Source: Monosporascus cannonballus
Lineage: Eukaryota; Ascomycota; Sordariomycetes; Xylariales
Length of the DNA: 64,000 bases
NCBI GenBank assembly: GCA_004154925.1
Contig: QJNS01000052.1
Span: 1 to 64,000 of the forward strand
Direction: 5' to 3'
Shown here: piece after piece, positions 35,500-49,660 of the stretch
Layout of the letters: every line of letters starts with the position of its first letter
Numbering within the stretch: the first letter of the stretch is position 1
Made by a program: the position numbers and the translations under genes
Notes under the pieces: model-generated
Told to the model about the DNA's origin: nothing
The model's database searches: none
What the model saw: only the letters and a program-made list of their open reading frames with translations

Positions 35500-38400
35500 A
35501 TAAAGAATTAATTTAGGTGATGGGTTTTTACATCGAAACCGTATATAGTTATATAGGAAGATACATTTATATCGTTATTAATTAATATATTATAATCGTT
35601 TTAGACCATATTTAAAGGTTTTACTTAATTATTTTGTTAATAATTAACAGAATTTCTGAAATACTGTTTTAAGGTTTAATTTAATCGTTTTATTTGGTTA
35701 TTTGTTTAAAGGTAATAAATCGTTAAAAATTTGAATTTTGCGCCGATTTGCTTAAAAAGGTTGGTACCGAATCTGAATGTAAAACAGTTGCCTTTATCAA
35801 AAATAATTTTTTTGGTATGCTATATTTGTCGTAATAGTTTCGAATAAAAACGTAAGCTAATTGTTTTACGGTCGTACTTTTTTGAAAAATAAGAAATATT
35901 TATATTTATTAAATCTGTCGATAATTACTTATATTGTATCGTACTTAAATTTAAAAACTAGACTTTTTTAATTAAAGCAACCTAATAATAAAGTTTTATT
36001 TAAAGTATTTAGACCTTATAAAGAATATTAATAAGTTGTAATAAGCTGTAAGGTTTATAACGTATTGTTTTTACCTTATTACAAATATTGCAATCCTTAA
36101 TAATCTTTTTAATTACCCGGCGTAATTTCAGAAAGCTATATTTCTTTTAGAATTGTTTAATAATTTTGAAAATTCCTTAATATCCGTATAACGAGTTTTC
36201 GTAAAATTTCTTTACGAACCGTTTTTGTTAATCCTTCAAAACGTAAATTTTGCTATAGTACAGCAATTGGTCTTATAGTTATCCTTTTAGTTATTGGATT
36301 TCTTTTTGATTTTCTATATTGTAAGAATTTCGAAACCGCGTTAAAAATTTAGGAACTGGTTTTTTTAATATCTTATATAATTGTATAATACTATCTTAAT
36401 TATATTATAATATCTATAGGCTCTTTTTAAAAACCTTAGAATTATAATTATTCTTGTAATTAAAACTATCCATTTAAATATTTTTTTAATATGATATATT
36501 TTAAAGTTAAACCTTATTAGAAAAATTATTTAAATCTCGTATAGTTTAATTAGTCCTCATATTTTTATCAAATAAATAAAGAATCTATAATTAAAGTAAA
36601 TATCGAAAGGTTTTTTTGATTTCGTTAAGAAATAATTCTTATCCCTTACAAACGTTAACGATTACTAATGGCTTTTTATCGTAAATTGGGTATTTAAGTT
36701 TTGCATCTCGTAATTGTTTTAAATAATACATTATTATGTACTACTTTTTATTTTTTCCAACTATTTTAGGATAACTCCTGAGGTATAATTTAATACGTCG
36801 GTTTTTTAACGTTTGGTTTTGTTAGCGTTAGATAATCATATTACTAATGTTTTAATGATTTTATTCTCAAGTGATTAAAAGGCTTTTTAAATTTTTAAGA
36901 ATAAGACTTATTTTCCTAACATGTTGCTTAATAATAAATCTTATTAATAATTTAAATATATTTCTATATTTTTTTAAATAAATTATGTACGTAACTAGTA
37001 AATCTTAAGATTTGCTGGATGTCCGTAACGTTTGTCTTATTAAAGATGAGATAATCTTTAATTATTTTTAATTTACAGTTTTAAATTTGAATTTAGCCGG
37101 AAGTAAAAATGCTATCTAGAAGGCTTAATTTCTAGATATGCTATCCATTCTTTAATGGGTTAATTCAGATATTTATATTGTCCAAAATTTCGAGCACTTA
37201 AACGACCTTCATTTTATTTTTTCTAAGGTCTTTAAATATATATATAGATTGTCGAAATATACAAATACGAAATTGTCGAAAAGTTTTCGAAAAATGATTA
37301 TAACCAATTACTAGAAACCTATAAAAGTAATAATAAGTTTTATAAGTATAACCCGGTATTCGTAATATCCATATATTGTTTTAAATACAGTTTTTCGTTT
37401 TTTCTTTTAGTTATTTTAATTCGATAATAATCGTTTTTGAAACCAAATACGGTAAACTATTTTATGTTATTAACATTTCTAAGATGTTTATAAGGGTTAA
37501 AAACTATCCGTTTTTAATAATAATATTATTTAGTTATTTATAATTAACTATATGTTAATAAACGCGATTTATATATCAGTCGTTTTTCTGTTTGCCATTT
37601 TTGAATTTAGGTATTGTAAATATTAAATATTATATTGAAAATTCAAAACATCTAATATATTCTTTCGTAATGTTTTTGATTTTCCAAGATTTATATAATC
37701 AGGTTTATGAAATTTAAGATAATATCCTTTTTAGACAGGTATCCGATTGCTTTATTAACTATATAGTAATAACTTACAATTCTTTTTATCTTTAACTAAT
37801 TTTGTAAATTTGCAGTATTTCGAAAACATCGTAGTAATCTAATTTAAAATCTGTACTTTTTGAATTTTATAGCAAATTTCGTAAATATCTTCCTTAGGTA
37901 TTATTTTATTTTTCTACAATAATATTTAGCTTTTTTAATTAATTCGTAAATTATTAAAACGGAGTTGAAGTATTCCGAAAATGATATCGTATTTTAAGAT
38001 AATTGCTATATTCAAAAACGATTTATTCTCGATATTCACACATTAAGATAAAAGGTGTTCCACTTTGTCGAAATATTCATGTATTTTCGTATTTAAATAG
38101 GTTTTAGTTTATGGTAAACAACTTGTATAATTTTAATTTATATTTTTAAACGATTTAATGTCTTTCTGTTCTTATCAAAAAAAAATAAAAACTTTTTCGG
38201 CTTTTAAGTTTATTATGGCTTCAACTATTTCGTTCTTATATCGAAATGGAATTTCGATTTGGTTGCGTAATCCGTTTTTTGTTTTATATAAGGTTTTATA
38301 TTAATACTTTTTTCGATAACATAATTTCGAAAACCTTTAATGTTTTTTAATTAGCGTGATTTGTTACGAATAAACGCTTTTACTTTTGGGCTTTTTAGGA

Positions 38401-39190
38401 ATATATTTGATATAATAGTTATTTATATATTTATAAAACTATTTTCTGCTTAATTAATATTTAAAGGTAACGGTTTTTTTGATACGAAGTTTGGTTTTAA
38501 ATCTGTAGAATTATAAGGTTAAATATGTGAATTTTCGAAAAAATTGCTTTTATATTTAGCAGTTTGTATTATATATAAAATATCGAGAAATAATATTAAT
38601 ATTTTTACGCTATAATATTTTGATTTTACTTCAATTAGAAATGTAAAAAATAAGATCTAAACTATTTTAGCTATAAGAAAATTTCTGTATTTTTATACTT
38701 GTCGTCAGGTTTCGTAAATCTTTTTTTGTTTTATTTAAACCAAAAGTTATTATTTTTTTTAGTTTTAAAGTAAACGGAATAATTGTCGAAATGATAAACG
38801 GTAACATACAGTAAAATATCGGAATTTGTTAAACATTTTTTTTTAAATATATTATATATTTAAGAAGTTCGTAAAACGTCAGAGATAATTATTTATAGTT
38901 ATTGGTGTCTGGCCGAAGCTGCTCGTATTCGTTATATATCTTGCATTTCGATATGTCGAAATAGTAGAAATATTTGAATTTTATTGTTATTCTAAAAGCC
39001 GTTTATCCTAGATAATATTTACAGCTTTTAATCTTAAAGTCTTGATATATAGAATAATTTTCGTATTTTAGGCTGTCGTTCTAGATTTCGGTAATTGTAA
39101 TAAAAAAATAAATCTAGCCAGAGAAAGGTTGAACCAATTTTCTTTCTTTTTTTCTTTATTATTTGTTTTTTATTAAGTTATTTTGGCTTT
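35500..39190 (-). pseudogene. Gypsy C pol remnant (integrase recognisable)
   Basis: Minus-strand translation around 35830-35510 gives IIFDKGNCF.....FLTIYYL.TNNQIKRLN and TLKQYFRNSVNYQQNN.VKP, matching the Ty3 integrase core (sDrGtqF, PQTDGQTERlNQ.LEQYLR). Stops lie at CAA/CAG positions. Reverse transcriptase and RNase H should lie to the right but are too degraded to quote. Confidence 0.6.
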
Positions 39191-39198
39191 TTTCTATA

Positions 39199-40707
39199 CA
39201 GGCGCTAGTCGAATTAAATGGCGCACTACTTCGTCTAGCTTTAAAATCGCACTTTAAATACCATTATCATGATAATTTCACTTATAGATAATTTAAGAAA
39301 ATCGATAACGACGATATAATATTTTTGTATTATTATAAAAAGCCAAATTTTACGATTATAATAAGTATTTTTCCATCTTTTCTTTCCCATTATTTCATAT
39401 TCTTTTAAGTAATAAGTATGAAAGCTAATCGTACGGCTAACGCTCAAGTTAAGGGAGCTAAAGAGCTTAATAATATCTTTTACGTCGGTGCTTTAAATCG
39501 CCAAGTTTTTAAGATATTCGGCGTTCTCGAAATGACAAACAGGCGTTAAGTAAAGAAAAAAGCTCCTAATATATTGCCGTAAGGCGAAAAAAAAAGAAAG
39601 CGCAAATTCGACGAATTACAAATTGCCCTTGTTGATCACTTTTATTACAATACACTTTACCCCTGAAGTGATTACCGGCTAAAGTGGCAGAACTTCGCGA
39701 AAAAGGCCGGAACGAATCCTTAATATTCTATAAGTACTGTTAAAAGGGCCTTTAAACCGTTAAGAATTTATACTTATCCCGAAACGAAAAAGCCTAAGCT
39801 TAATGATTCCACCAAAAAGTAACAGATAAAACGAGCCCTGCAAAGGTTAGATGGGGGCTATTAAGAGAACCCTAATTTCCTCGCCAAGGTCGTTTCGGAA
39901 AATAAGATATATTTTGACTTTAGGAAGGAGTGGAGAAATAATATTAAAAGGAAAACTAAAAACTTTAACGCAAAGTGGATTATTGCCGAATTTAACGCTA
40001 TCATAAACCGAAGGTAACGCAAGTAGGAATAACGTTTGCAATAAAAGCTTCAGTATGATCTTCCCCTCAAATACCATAAGCAGAAAACCTGCTACGCGGT
40101 AGGATTAATAACTGCGAATGGCTGGCGATTACCACTATTTTGGTATAAAGTCAAATACCTTCGTGGCAAGATAATTTCGGCGAAGGATATCGAAATTATG
40201 GAATGGGCGATGGCTTTCGTAAAGCTTTACTTCGGCCGTAATAACCTAATTATATGGCAGGATGGCGATTCGAACCATATTTCGAAAGTTACGAAAAAAT
40301 ATTACTAAAAAAAGAGTTATACCGTTATTTACAAGGTTCACGATAGCCCCGAGACGAACCCGATCGAAAGCACTATCAGGAAGGTCAAATCGCATATTAC
40401 GAATAACTCTTATATTAACACCCGGAAGCTTATAAGGCTAGTTGAAAAAGGATGGGATATAATGGATAAGGGGCGGCAAAAAGATATATTTTTATCAATA
40501 GTACAGCGATAAAAGGACCTTATTAATGGCGGAGGATAACGTATAGCCCATTAAATTAACGGGTAAAATTTTTACTAAACTTATTTAAAATGCTTTATAG
40601 CCGTACAGTCGCATATAACCCTTATTGAATCTTGATATATATGTAAACTGTATAGAATTTTGGATGGTGGGGCGGTTAGGTGCGCCATTTAATTCGAATA
40701 GCGCCTG
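39199..40707 (+). mobile_element. Tc1/mariner-superfamily DNA transposon a (about 1.5 kb)
   Basis: Terminal inverted repeats: left CAGGCGCTAGTCGAATTAAA, right (complement) CAGGCGCTATTCGAATTAAA, continuing into TGGCGCAC. TA lies next to both ends (39197-39198; 40709-40710, one base off). It is inserted in Gypsy C and is noticeably less AT-biased than its host, so it is younger or less often RIPed. Confidence 0.8.
39418..40540 (+). pseudogene. Tc1/mariner transposase with in-frame stops only
   Basis: From the ATG at 39418 a single frame runs about 375 codons with no indel. It is interrupted by well over ten TAA/TAG codons, each explained by C-to-T change in CAA/CAG. Recognisable parts: an N-terminal HTH-like region, IIWQDGDSNHISKVTKKYY (second catalytic Asp block) and YKVHDSPETNPIESTIRKVK (the sPdlNPIEn.w..lK block). 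This is a transposase killed by point mutation alone. Confidence 0.75.
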
Positions 40708-41983
40708 CTAGAGTTATGGAATTTCCTTTTTGGAATTTTTTAACTGAGAAATGATATTCGTTTTTGAAATGCCTTTTTTGCCATAGTTAAAGCATTTTAT
40801 ATTGAATTTTTTAGGGAGTTTTTCGAAATAATATTTATTTTCTTTTAAGGCCTGCTTTAATATTTTTTAATTTGGTTACTGGAACTTTTGTCGTTATTTC
40901 GTTTGTTAATTCTTTTTTTAAAGTACCGATTAAAAGTGCGTTTATCGGCGATAATAACCTTGTCGGTATATTTTGTAAAGGATTTAGTTTTAGGTTATAT
41001 AAATAATTCGTTTTTGATTTAAAGTTTTAAGATATCGTGATAAGAATAAAATAACGTATTTTTCGGCATGTTTAAAATTGTCGTTAAGTGATTGAAATGA
41101 GTTGTATATTTAAATATTAATTAAGTTTTGCGGGAAAAATAAAGTTATTTTACCATATGTTATTTATTTATCTAGATTTCCAAATAATGTATATATCTTT
41201 TTTGAAATGTAGATATTTGCTAGAAATATAATTTGTTATATACAAAAATTATTAAAGTAATTTTGTAAATAACCTTTTATAATAAGTTGAAATTATAAAA
41301 AATCTTTTGCGGTAAAGAGCTATAAAATAATAATTTTTAAAATAATTTTCCATTAGAGAATTTTTATAAACGTTTAGATAAAATCTGGCCCAGATTAAGA
41401 ACTCTTTTATATAAATTTAATATAAAGTTTAGAAAAAGTTGATTTGTAGCTTTTAACGTTTAACATCTTAAAATAGCTGAAAAAAAGAATATTTTTTCGT
41501 AATTTATTAATACCGAATAGCGACAGAGTTAAAGTTTTTTATTATCGAACGTATTTAGCGTTCTCCTTTTTTAAGACGCGAAATTCCGTTACTAAGATGC
41601 ATAATCTTTTGTTAATAATAGGTTTCTTTTTGCATTTTTACAGAGTTCTATATATTTCTTTTTTTAAACCCTTTCGCCTTATTATATCTCTAGATCTCGC
41701 TAATATTTTTAATATGTATTAGTTATTATTAAAAGGAATAAGATTTCTATTAAAATCGAATAATTGGAAATATTATAGTATTAACTAGCTAGAATACTTT
41801 TCTAATAAAGGATAGGTTGTTTAATTTAGTTATTAATTCTTTACTTACTTATAACGTAAATCAAAAATATTATTCATTTTTTGAATTCTATTTCGTATTA
41901 TAATTCTTACGTGGTTTAACAAAGCTTATATTTAATTAGACCTTATATTATTTGTCGGTTATTAATTACAAAATATTAAAAGA

Positions 41984-42399
41984 TATCAAACTTATTATAG
42001 ATTTCTATAGAAATATAAGTAATATCCGAGAAGGTTTTAATGTATACGTAAAAATAAGGCGAAATATAATATACTAATTTATTCGTCAAAAAGGATTATA
42101 TATCCTTTCATTAATTACAAAATAATACCTTTAATTAAAAGCTTAGATTAATAATTAAAAAGCTAAAAACTAAGTAATTATTATTTATGTAAGAATTTAT
42201 TATTTATAGGTATATATCCTTTTGGTTTCCTTTGGTTTTTAAAAATCGAAAAAAGATAATTTCCTTTGATCTTGGTGGGTTTCTAGAGTTGGACAGAGAT
42301 ACTAATTTTACTGAGATTTTCCCGATTGTAATAGAGAGCTTAACAGGTTAGTTTGCCTAGTCATTTTCGGGTCTAGTGAAGTTCCTTTTAAAAGTAACA
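41984..42399 (-). repeat. 5' LTR of Gypsy C
   Basis: 416 bp, partner of 33835-34254. The inner terminus reads TATCAAAC, that is TGTYAAC altered by G-to-A. The outer terminus is fixed by TSD TATAA. Confidence 0.8.
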
Positions 42400-42404
42400 T
42401 ATAA

Positions 42405-42934
42405 CGCACTAAATTATTGTACTTTTTATTTTTATTAATATATTTACTTTTTAAATTATTTAAATGCTTTAACTTAATTTAGAATGTTTTACTTTATTAA
42501 GTACATTACTTTTTTATATAAAGTATAATATCGTATTATATTTTTTATAACTTGATATATTTTATTAAGGCTTTTAAATATAGTATTAAATTTCTGTTAA
42601 ATCTTTTTTAGTTTGGGATAAATATTAATTAAAAATAAAAATCTGTAATAATTCGCTAGCAATTCTCTTTACAGTATATTAAATTAATAGTTTTAAAAAT
42701 TAAGAATTATATTAATTATAGAAATAAGAGATATTTCTAAATATAACTATTTAAGACAAATTCATAAAGTTATATATTTATTAATATAGTTTTATAAGTT
42801 AATAATATAAATATATTAAAAATATTTATTTATTTATTTTAATATATAAAGCTTAATATAAAATATCGAGTTTTTCGTTATATGTATTTAATTTATTAAT
42901 ATATTAAATTTTTCTTTGTTATATATTAAATACT
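42405..42934 (-). mobile_element. Ty3/Gypsy H, internal region part 2
   Basis: Aligns with element A around 47500-48030 (shared ATTAATTAAAAATAAA and GTAATAATT blocks), continuing exactly where 33834 stops. It ends at the TSD of element A (ATACT). Confidence 0.65.
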
Positions 42935-43310
42935 TGTGACGGCTATGCGGTTTAACCAACTATTAAATCTTAAGTTGACGAGTTTATGTTAGCAGAAGTA
43001 TCGTGGAAATCTGAGCCATAAATACAATAACGTGTTACATCTCTTAATACCTGGTTATTGCAAACGATTGATATTAATAAGTATTGCAAGCTGAAGTTAT
43101 ATAAATTATGGAACTAATAAGCGTATATATCTTTATAAGTTAATTAGATCTTTATTGGATTTCGACATTATTATAGATTCAATGCCATTGGATTCGATTA
43201 ATTCTATATAAATTCGTTTGGATATTAATGCCAAAAGAGATCCAAATTACGTAACTTTTTTTTATGGGTCCAACCGTTTTTTGTAGCCGATCTTGGGTTA
43301 GGTCGTAATA
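42935..43310 (-). repeat. 3' LTR of Gypsy A
   Basis: 376 bp, the same length as its partner. It shares the outer about 190 bp and the inner end with B's LTR, but its middle differs (TTGGATTTCGACATTATTAT region) and lacks B's 36-bp tandem units. Confidence 0.85.
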
Positions 43311-43378
43311 CGATTTCCTCTTTCTTAGGATTTTTGCCCTTAAAGATTTTCCTTTCTGATAAGTTATTTTTTTTTACT

Positions 43379-43973
43379 ATGGCAGGTCGTATTACTAACC
43401 GCAAGCTTTGCAATCGTCCCAATTAAAAAGAAAACCTAGATTCTCTGGCTGCTTATATTGTCAAATTCGGTTTTAAAGTTATGTCGTACACGCCTTATTT
43501 CGAAAATAATACCAAATATTAAATAATTGAAAAAATTCGTCGTTATAACGAATGTATTAAGAACCGTCGTTGCTGTAATAGTTCTGGCGTCCTAATCGAT
43601 TCCTTACGTCGTATTATGGAAAAAAAAGATCGTTTAAAATACGAAAAAAATATTGCTAGAAAAACGTTTTTACGCCTTTAGCAAAAATTAAAAAAGGATT
43701 TAATACGCAAATAACGTAATATCGACGAGACCATTAATCGCCTTTTTCGTTTTCGTCGTTAAAAGAAATTTCTTTACGCCAAAGGAATCAAAATTGTTAG
43801 TCGCAGTTTTTAATCAATAAATAAGCTGGATAAACGGAAGCGTACGGAGGCCGAAGCTCCGCTTCCTGTGCTATCCCTTAACTGGTCCATTCCTAAAAAC
43901 CTTAACTAGGAGGTTCTTCTTGATAATTCCGTCGCCATTGGTGAAAGTTTTTCAATAGGCGTTAGGCGTTAAT
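43379..43973 (+). pseudogene. Antisense ORF of Gypsy A (basic Cys/coiled-coil-like protein), RIP stops
   Basis: Begins with an ATG, 68 bp inside the 3' LTR, and reads in one frame for about 198 codons with stops only at presumed CAA/CAG/TGG sites. It starts MAGRITNRKLCNRPN. A Cys-containing stretch follows (RRYNECIKNRRCCNSSG), then a long charged helix (MEKKDRLKYEKNIARKTFL, QKLKKDLIRK, NIDETINRLFRFRR). The end is GESFSIGVRR; B ends with a matching NSLIGVKRQ. The frame is opposite to pol. The family is not identified. Confidence 0.6.
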
Positions 43974-43999
43974 AAGATTTTTGGCGGGTTCCTCGGTAT

Positions 44000-46900
44000 T
44001 TTCGGAATTTAGATATTTTTTCCACTTAATTAAGTATTAGGTAAATCCGTTTTAATTTCGCATATTAAAAGTTTTCTCCATTTCGTATGTTTATTCGTTT
44101 TTTATTTCCATATTATCTTATACCGTATGCATTTTAATTATATCTGCGGTTAATTCGAATAAAAAAACGTAAAAAATTAAATGGAATTTAACCTTTAGTA
44201 CAAATTCTAATTAATAATTATTTTCTAAGATTTTCTTGGCAATCTTATATAAACCGATATATTTAAAATCGAATTTTTTACTAAATATTTTTGTTTAAAT
44301 GTTTTTAGTAACGAGGAAAACCATTTTCTTCTTTTCGAAAGTTAATCTTTTTAACCTTTTTTAATTATAATACTTACTTATTTAATTCCGTACGAATTTT
44401 AGTTTTAGTTTTATTTTTTGGTACAATTATTATAATTGTTTTAACATAAAGATTACTTTAATATTAATTAAATTATCGTTACGTATTTTTTATAAACTTT
44501 TAAAATAAAACCAAAATTTGCGTTTACAAATATTATGTTAATACTTTTATAATAATTAATATTATAAGTTAATTATGCGACCGGTAATTTCTTAATCTAG
44601 TTATTTTATTCGTAATTAATATAATATCGTAAGTAAATTTCCAAAATTTGATTTATTCGTTTTATTTATTTATCTTTTTATGGTTAAAATACGTTAAATA
44701 ATTTGTGATTAAGGCCGATTTATATTATTAAGCTTTGGCAAAATTTTGATACAAATATTAATCTTTTATTTGATATAATTTCTATAAGTAATTCGAATAT
44801 ACTAAGAATGTATTTAAAAAATATATATATTATTTATTCGGTATTTATATATTTATAATATGATAAGAAATAGGAAATTTTCGTAAACCGATCGATGATT
44901 ACGAAAATGCTATCGTAATATATTCCGGTGGCTAGATTTTTTAACATAAAAAGCTTAGTAATAAAATCAAATATAATTAAATATTATAGTCGTTTTGCAA
45001 TTAGTAATAGCTGTAATTTTCCGTATAGCTTATGTCGTTATATTTTTATTTTAGCGTAAATATCGTATTATCGTATTATTTCTTATACTGTTAATTTTAT
45101 TTTAAAAAAGGAATATGTGCGTTAAAATCTTCCTAAGAATTTGTGGATTTCTAGATATCCGTATAATTAATGTTCGTATATTTTTCGTATTAAAACTTTT
45201 AGTATTTTTTTAGCATTTATATTTTATTCGTTTTTTGGTTTTTTGGAAAATTATCGTTATATTATTGGATTTTCTGATGTATGTTACGGGGTATTGCCCG
45301 AATCGTCGTAATTTGTCGTAAGCGTAAGTATTTTTTTGTAATAATATCGAAAATCGTAGGGCTAATTTTAATTAATTTCTTTTCCAAGTTAAATTACTTA
45401 CTTAAGGTATTTGCTCTGCCGTTTTTTAAACCTTTTTTGTAAATAATAACGAAGTTAAAGTTCGCTAATTTTTCTGCATAACAAAGTTATTATCTTATAA
45501 GTTCTCTGGTCGTAATAAATCGGGTAAGATTTTAATAATCTGTATAAATTTTAATCTAGTATAAATTTCCCTTTAGGAAATACCTGAATTTTCGAAATAC
45601 CATAATAATGGCCATAAATTCTTTATTTGGAATACCGTAATTAAGTTCGGTTTTTTTAATTTGTACCAAAAAAATGTAATAAGATGTAATTTGCCTTAAT
45701 TATTTTGTTATCCGATTATTACGTTTAATATGTAATTCGAAATATCGGTTTTTAATTTAACGAAACGGTTTAAATCGTACATAAATAGTACTGGTTCGCT
45801 GGTAATCGCATTTTTAATTTTTTAATATGCTTTTTCCGTTCCTGGTATTTATTTAAATTTTCTTTTTTCGTAAGATTTGTCAAAAGTATGGCTATTTTGC
45901 TAAAGTTTCGGATAAACTTTCTGTAATAGTTAGCGAATCCAAGGAATGCCTATATTTCCTTAACTGTTATTGGCGTTTGTTATTTTGTAATTGCAGCGAT
46001 TTTCTTGGGGTTTATCGTAATGTGTCCTGGAGTAATAATATATTTTAGATATTCCATTTCCTATATATAAAAATAATTTTTTTCTGCGTCAACAAATAAC
46101 TTTGCCTTTTGTAAAACTTAAAAAAACTTATAAACGTATTTTATATATGCTTTTTCTGTTTCCGAAAAGATGGAAATATCGTCGAAATAACAAATAATAA
46201 AAGTATTAAGGTATTTTCGTAATACGTAATTAATTTTTCGCTAAAAGGTTATTAATATGTTCGTAAATCCCATTAATGTAACCACATATTTAAATAATCT
46301 ATATTTTATCCTGATAATTATTTTTTATTTATATTTTTTTCTTATTCCTAATAAAATTATATTTATTTCTGAAATTAAATATTATAAATTATTTGGTTTT
46401 ATAAAATATCTTTTTTATTTCCGTAATTAAGAGTAATAATATTTGATTTTTAATAATAACGTTATTTAATTATTAATAATTAACTATAAGTCGTAACTTT
46501 CCTTTTTTTAAGTACGAAAAATAAAAGATATTCTGCTAATAATTTGGAAAATTAGATTTATCCTTTTTATAACCAACTTTCCAGGTATTCTTTAAAAGTA
46601 CGTAATTTATTTCCGCTAAAATTATAAATAAGGTAAATTTTTGTCGAAAATTCTTTTTTAGGATTATTTTATGGTTTTATTTGCTATGTTTTAGTAATTT
46701 CGTATCAAGCCTTTTCTTAAAAAGCTGTTCGTATTTATAATATTATAATAATATATTAATCAGATTTTTAATTTCTAGGGCTGCCGTTTTTATAAATCGT
46801 TATTTAATTACTTTAATTTCGTTTTATAATAATAATAATACGTCGTATTTTTTTTAATATCCGTTTTCTTTTTTATATTTTATTCCTTTACGTAATAAGA

Positions 46901-48000
46901 TATTTGTCGTATTTTTATGGCTATATTCGTCGGTATCCTCGATCGAATATTAAGATTTTAAATCTTTTTTTTATTTATTAATAAGGTATAACGTAAACTT
47001 TATCTGGCTAATCCCGTTATTAATTAAGATTCCGTATTAAAGTATTCATGGTAATTTTAAAATTATATTATAATTCCCGAATAAAACGGTATCGAAATTA
47101 ATTATTTAATATCGTTCTTGTACAAAACTTTCGAAATCATTAATTTCGCGTAAGATTTTTTTTATTATTATAAATAAATTCGTAATTTTCGGTATTCGTC
47201 GTTATATAAAGTTTTAACTTATATTTCTATAATAATCTAAACTTATTAACCATATCCGGTATAATGTAATTTCCGCCTAAAATTCCGCAATTTATTATTG
47301 CAGTATATTAATACGTTTTAATTCGTATATCCAAAATAATAAGATTATTAACATTTTTTATCGTCGCATTTAAAACCCTTTTCGAAAATCCCTTTTAATT
47401 TCTTTAGATTTTATTATTTTACGGCTTTTTTATAAGTATCTTTCTTTATTTAATTCCTATTTAAATTTATTAAACCTTATTTATATTATTTTGTTTAACG
47501 CGTTAAGCTGCTATATTTATTATTATTGCCCGCATCTTATTTTTTCGACCCGTATTAATTGTTCTTAATTTTTTTATAATTTCTTTTCTTATTAAATAAA
47601 TTATTTTCTTATATGCGCGATTATATCTTATTATATATCGTTTTAATTATTATTCTAAAGAATTTCTATAAATTAATGTATTTTTTAATAACTTTTTTTA
47701 AGCATTCATAATTAATGCTAATTAAAAATAAAGATCCGTAATAATTTTCTAATAATATTTTTTATCGTACGTTAAATTAACTTTTTTTCCGTTTAATGAT
47801 TACATTATTTATAATAATAAAAGGGTTTTTTTTACGAACATTACTTTTTTTCGGGCCAGTTTTTTACTTCGGCTAACTGTTAAATATCTCCTAGGGCTAT
47901 AGTTCGAAACTGTCGATATTATTATTTATCGTTTTTGTTATTTCCGGTACGATTTAAAAAGTCGAATCCCTTATAATACATACGGGTAATTCGTTCGTAA
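44000..48000 (-). pseudogene. Gypsy A pol remnant
   Basis: Collinear at nucleotide level with B's pol, in which reverse transcriptase/RNase H is readable (55456-55184). The equivalent stretch in A is about 45720-46000. Stops occur throughout the minus-strand frames. No active protein. Confidence 0.6.
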
Positions 48001-49261
48001 ATATGCTATTTTCTTTTTTCGTAATCGGGATACTTTCGTCGTCGACAATATATAGCATACATTCTGCTGTATCGATCAAGGGTTCCGGGACAGATTTTTT
48101 TTGTTTAATTCTAGTATTTGCGTAACTATCCTTATAACGCCTTTTATTATGCTTACGATATTTATTAAGCCAGTTTTTTAGCTTTTCGTATTTTTTATCG
48201 AATTTTTTATCGTAATAATCCTTATAGAACCTTTTATCGTAAGTTTGATATATATTTGGCTTAAATTATGTTAATAACTTTTTTATCGTTTCTTTAATTA
48301 TTCCCAGATTATTCTTCTGGTATAGAAATCTAATTATCTTACCGTGGTTTTTTGGGATTTCTGTATCTGTAAACCTTATATTCTATTTTATTATAATTAA
48401 AGCATTTAATCTGGCTCCAATTTTATCTATAAGTAACGTTAAATTCTATACATTCTGGCGCCGTTCCGTAAGAAATAAAAGGTATATTTCGTTTTTTTCT
48501 TTAATTAAACTTATATTCCGAATATAAAGCATATTATTCTGTTTTTTATCGTTTTTCAAATTATTGATTGTAAATCTTAATTACTTTTGCAATATATTAA
48601 TTTAAGGCAATCAATTATTTAATTCAAATAATTTTATTTTTTATATTATTTTTCCACTTTTTATAAAATATATCGATAAAAATATCGGCTTCGTTATTTC
48701 TTTATTTTGCTTTAATCGCAAAAGGTTTAAAAATTACGGCATATTTAAGCGCGGATCCTTTTTATCGGAATTATAAAATTATTAAGCCGTAAATCGTTTT
48801 TTATCCGGATTACCGAAATTATTGAACATTTTATTTTCGAAATTAATATAGAATAAAAAGATTTCGCTAATAAAATGTTTTTCATCCAGCTTTTTTATTT
48901 TTAAAAACCTTTTTATAATAAGCTTAAATTAATTAACCGTATTTCCCGTTAAGTATATTCCCATTATTAGAACTTAATCCGTTAAGTTATTAAGGTTTAA
49001 AAAGTAAAAATAAATTTATGCCTAAAATAAAAAGGTTTAAAAGTTGCCTTTTTTATCGTAAAGCTCCGGCTTTTTAGGTTTTATGCGGGCAAGAAAAGAT
49101 TAAGCAAATAACGTAACTTTAATTTATCGGATTTCCTTTTCCACTTCCCGAATTCGAACCTAAAGCTGCTAAATAAGGATTTCTTAAACGCTAATCGATA
49201 TTTTAACAATATTAAATATTGCTCAAAATTTGACGGTATTACTAAACAAAAGCTTGTAACG
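48000..49261 (-). pseudogene. Gypsy A gag-side region, degraded
   Basis: The region between pol and the 5' LTR corresponds to gag and leader. Short readable pieces such as FGNPDKKRFTA (about 48820) occur between stops. It is collinear with B 57500-58743. Confidence 0.4.
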
Positions 49262-49637
49262 TATAACGGCTATACGGTTTAACCAATTATTAAATTTTAA
49301 GTCAACGGGTTTATATTAACAAAAGTATCGTAAAAATCTAAGCAATAAATATAGTAACGTATTACGTTTCGTAATTCCTGGTTATTGCAAACGATTGGTA
49401 TTAATAAGTGTTATAAACTGAAATTATCTAAACTATGGAACTAATAAGCGTATATATTTTCATAAGTAAATTGGATTTTTATTAGATTTCGACATTATCA
49501 CATATCCAATGCCATTAGATTCGGTTGGTTCTGTATAGATTCGTTTGGATCTTGATGCTAAGAGAGATCCAAATCACGTGACTCTTTTTTGTAGGTCTGA
49601 CCGTTTTTTGTGGCCGATCTTGGGTTGGGTCGTAACA
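49262..49637 (-). repeat. 5' LTR of Gypsy A
   Basis: 376 bp. The left terminus TATAACGG is TGTNACGG altered by G-to-A. The right end CGTAACA abuts TSD ATACT. Confidence 0.85.
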
Positions 49638-49660
49638 ATACTTTTGTTCTCTATAATATA

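Larger units (their letters stand above)
33835..42399 (-). mobile_element. Ty3/Gypsy LTR retrotransposon C, with Tc1/mariner inside
   Basis: Left LTR 33835-34254 (starts TGTAACAAAT) and right LTR 41984-42399 (ends AAAGTAACA). Exact 5-bp TSD TATAA (33830-33834, 42400-42404). Across the insertion the sequence of host H rejoins in register with element A. It is about 7.05 kb without the Tc1 insertion at 39199-40707. It belongs to a different LTR family from A/B/F/H. Confidence 0.85.
42935..49637 (-). mobile_element. Ty3/Gypsy LTR retrotransposon A (6.7 kb, structurally complete)
   Basis: Two 376-bp LTRs (42935-43310, 49262-49637) with ends TGTGACGG...CGTAACA and an exact TSD ATACT (42930-42934, 49638-49642). 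The order on the plus strand is 3' LTR, antisense ORF, pol, gag, 5' LTR. The internal sequence is RIP-mutated, but CG dinucleotides remain common, so it is younger than host H. Confidence 0.88.
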
